6,903 nucleotides of DNA from an uncultured Lachnospiraceae bacterium (GTDB lineage Bacteria > Bacillota > Clostridia > Lachnospirales > Lachnospiraceae): positions 1-6,903 of the forward strand of contig CAJTSL010000038.1 of the NCBI GenBank assembly GCA_910578845.1, read 5' to 3'. Position 1 is the first letter of the stretch, and every line of letters starts with the position of its first letter. A program made the translations under genes and the position numbers. The notes beneath the pieces were generated by a model. It had not been told where the DNA came from. It searched no databases and saw only the letters and a program-made list of their open reading frames with translations. Shown here in pieces: positions 5,581-6,903 of this stretch.

Positions 5581-6888
5581 ATGAGCATTAGAATAGAATC
5601 ATTAACAGGAGTCTTTATTACCAATACAATTGAGCATATGAGATTAGATACGGAAAAAGATGTTTTAAATGCATTTGAAAGTAATATTTTAGACGAGATA
5701 GATATTATATTTTATCAAATAGAAAATTTACCAAGTGATTTATACTCTGATAATGAAAAAGGCTTTTATCCTAGAAAAAGATGGGAAAATTTTAAAAAAG
5801 AAAAATGGGGATATAAATGCCTTGTTTATTTAAGGGAGTTGAAAGATTATTTAGAAAACTTGAAAATGCCAGTATCACAAGAGTTTATTAGTGATGTGCA
5901 AGAATATCATAAAAAGGATTGGCAGAGAAAAGCTGATAATATGAATTTTCAATTTTCGCATAAGTATTATGGGAATTATAAAAATGTTTATAAGCACCAA
6001 AAGTTATCGAGTTCAAAAATTGATATGCTTGCAGAAGGACTTATTGGTTTGTTTTTTAGCAAGCATCAATTACTTTACAGAAAATATATAGAATGGATGA
6101 AAAATATTGATAATTTTTTTTGCTTGAAGGTAAAAGGAGAAAAAGTTGGTGTTTTCGAATATACACAAAAAGAATTTGATTCATTAAGAAACTGTGTTGA
6201 TGATTATAGCAAATTTACTAAATTTGATAGGAATAGTTTTGTAGAATTTGTTCGAAATGTCATATATATATTAGATGAAATTTCAAGCTCGAGATTAAAT
6301 AATTATGTTATGCAAGACGAGGAAGAATATGTTCGGACAGATATAGAAAATTTTTATAATAGAATATTTAGTTGTCCCGAAGGTACAATTGGAATTGTGC
6401 GAGATGAAATAGATAATATGCTTTGGAGGGCAGCGAATGATGTATTTGAGTGCTATTCCTTTTTGAAAAATCACAAGAAATTGACATGGAAGGAATGTGA
6501 AAAAAGTAAAGGGTTTCGGGCATTTATGAGATATCGGTTAAATTTCTATTTGTCTAGTAAAGGTGATAATGAATTTATAAAAAAATATGTCAATTCTATG
6601 TTAATAGAAACACGTGAGAAATATGGCATATATATTAGTAATAAGGCACAGATAAGTAATCAGGTTTTTATTGATGAGAATTGCCATATTGAGAATTGTC
6701 GTATTGAAGACAATTGCCATATAAAAAATTGTTATATTGAAGATGAAGTTATTCTGCATTCGAGAGTTAATCTTTTAGCAGATAGTGTTTTGATTAAAAA
6801 AGGAAGCGTTATAGAATCAGATTTTAATATAAAAGGTGCTGTTACAGTCATAATTGATCAAGGGAATAATTTTCAAACAAATAACTGA
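5581..6888 (+). CDS. Unrecognised 435-residue protein with C-terminal left-handed beta-helix
   Basis: I do not recognise this protein as a whole. Residues 1 to about 345 look mostly alpha-helical and are rich in Lys, Glu, Asn, Tyr and Phe. No signal peptide, membrane segment, nucleotide-binding loop or known catalytic motif is apparent. Residues about 350-420 show isoleucines every five or six positions (I352, I358, I364, I370, I375, I381, I386) with Asn/Cys at turns. That is typical of the left-handed parallel beta-helix in hexapeptide acyltransferases and sugar nucleotidyltransferases, but here it is short and has no visible acyltransferase histidine motif. It may serve trimerisation or scaffolding. 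The start at 5581 has only a weak GTGGGG upstream and an in-frame TAG directly before it, so no earlier start exists in this frame. Very A+T-rich codon use suggests horizontal acquisition or an A+T-rich host. It is divergent from the antiporter gene and probably monocistronic within the window. Confidence 0.85.
   Translation: MSIRIESLTGVFITNTIEHMRLDTEKDVLNAFESNILDEIDIIFYQIENLPSDLYSDNEKGFYPRKRWENFKKEKWGYKCLVYLRELKDYLENLKMPVSQEFISDVQEYHKKDWQRKADNMNFQFSHKYYGNYKNVYKHQKLSSSKIDMLAEGLIGLFFSKHQLLYRKYIEWMKNIDNFFCLKVKGEKVGVFEYTQKEFDSLRNCVDDYSKFTKFDRNSFVEFVRNVIYILDEISSSRLNNYVMQDEEEYVRTDIENFYNRIFSCPEGTIGIVRDEIDNMLWRAANDVFECYSFLKNHKKLTWKECEKSKGFRAFMRYRLNFYLSSKGDNEFIKKYVNSMLIETREKYGIYISNKAQISNQVFIDENCHIENCRIEDNCHIKNCYIEDEVILHSRVNLLADSVLIKKGSVIESDFNIKGAVTVIIDQGNNFQTNN
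6670..6768 (+). repeat. Three 33-bp in-frame repeats encoding beta-helix coils
   Basis: Three consecutive 33-base units (6670-6702, 6703-6735, 6736-6768) encode 11-residue repeats: IDENCHIENCR, IEDNCHIKNCY and the more divergent IEDEVILHSRV. The first two share the AATTGCCATAT core, so the similarity is visible in DNA as well as protein. The units alternate six- and five-residue steps between isoleucines. They probably arose by internal duplication and form successive edges of the beta-helix. Confidence 0.7.
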
Positions 6889-6903
6889 GATAGTATATAA
6901 AAC

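Noticed and set aside
1..6903. CRISPR arrays, tRNA or rRNA genes, insertion-sequence transposases
   Set aside because: No regularly spaced repeats, cloverleaf-like sequences or DDE transposase motifs were found on either strand.

Overview
This window looks like low-G+C Firmicute DNA, probably from a gut clostridium of the Lachnospiraceae type. The evidence is the style of the two large serine recombinases, the strong AGGAGG-type ribosome binding sites and the A+T-rich spacers; the taxonomic placement is inference. The window splits by composition: bases 1 to about 3450 are clearly richer in G+C than the remainder, which is strongly A+T-rich, most of all in the last gene.

Region 1 (1-3453) is a recombination module. 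Two paralogous large serine recombinases lie head to tail, separated by one base (TAG-G-ATG), and are almost certainly co-transcribed and translationally coupled. Such tandem large serine recombinases normally integrate and excise conjugative or mobilisable elements in Firmicutes. Both retain the catalytic residues, but the second appears to lack one zinc-ribbon cysteine. A short segment with two small dyads precedes the first gene.

Region 2 (3454-3763) is a 310-base non-coding gap. It holds a 12-bp hairpin with a U-rich 3' side just after the recombinases, an 8-bp dyad, a possible promoter, a second and stronger intrinsic terminator, and a hairpin that overlaps the end of the next gene. Composition changes here, so an end of the mobile element may lie in this gap; no attachment site could be proven.

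Region 3 (3764-5471, minus strand) is a NhaC-family Na+/H+ or metabolite antiporter with a consensus-like promoter and a near-perfect ribosome binding site. It carries a roughly 100-residue C-terminal extension whose stop codon lies in the loop of a hairpin.

Region 4 (5472-6903) holds a divergently transcribed 435-residue protein that I do not recognise. About 350 residues of mostly helical, charged, aromatic-rich sequence are followed by a short left-handed beta-helix built from an 11-residue repeat. This is the least explained gene in the window. Nothing in the sequence shows a functional link between the recombinases and the two A+T-rich genes, which may be element cargo or flanking chromosome.
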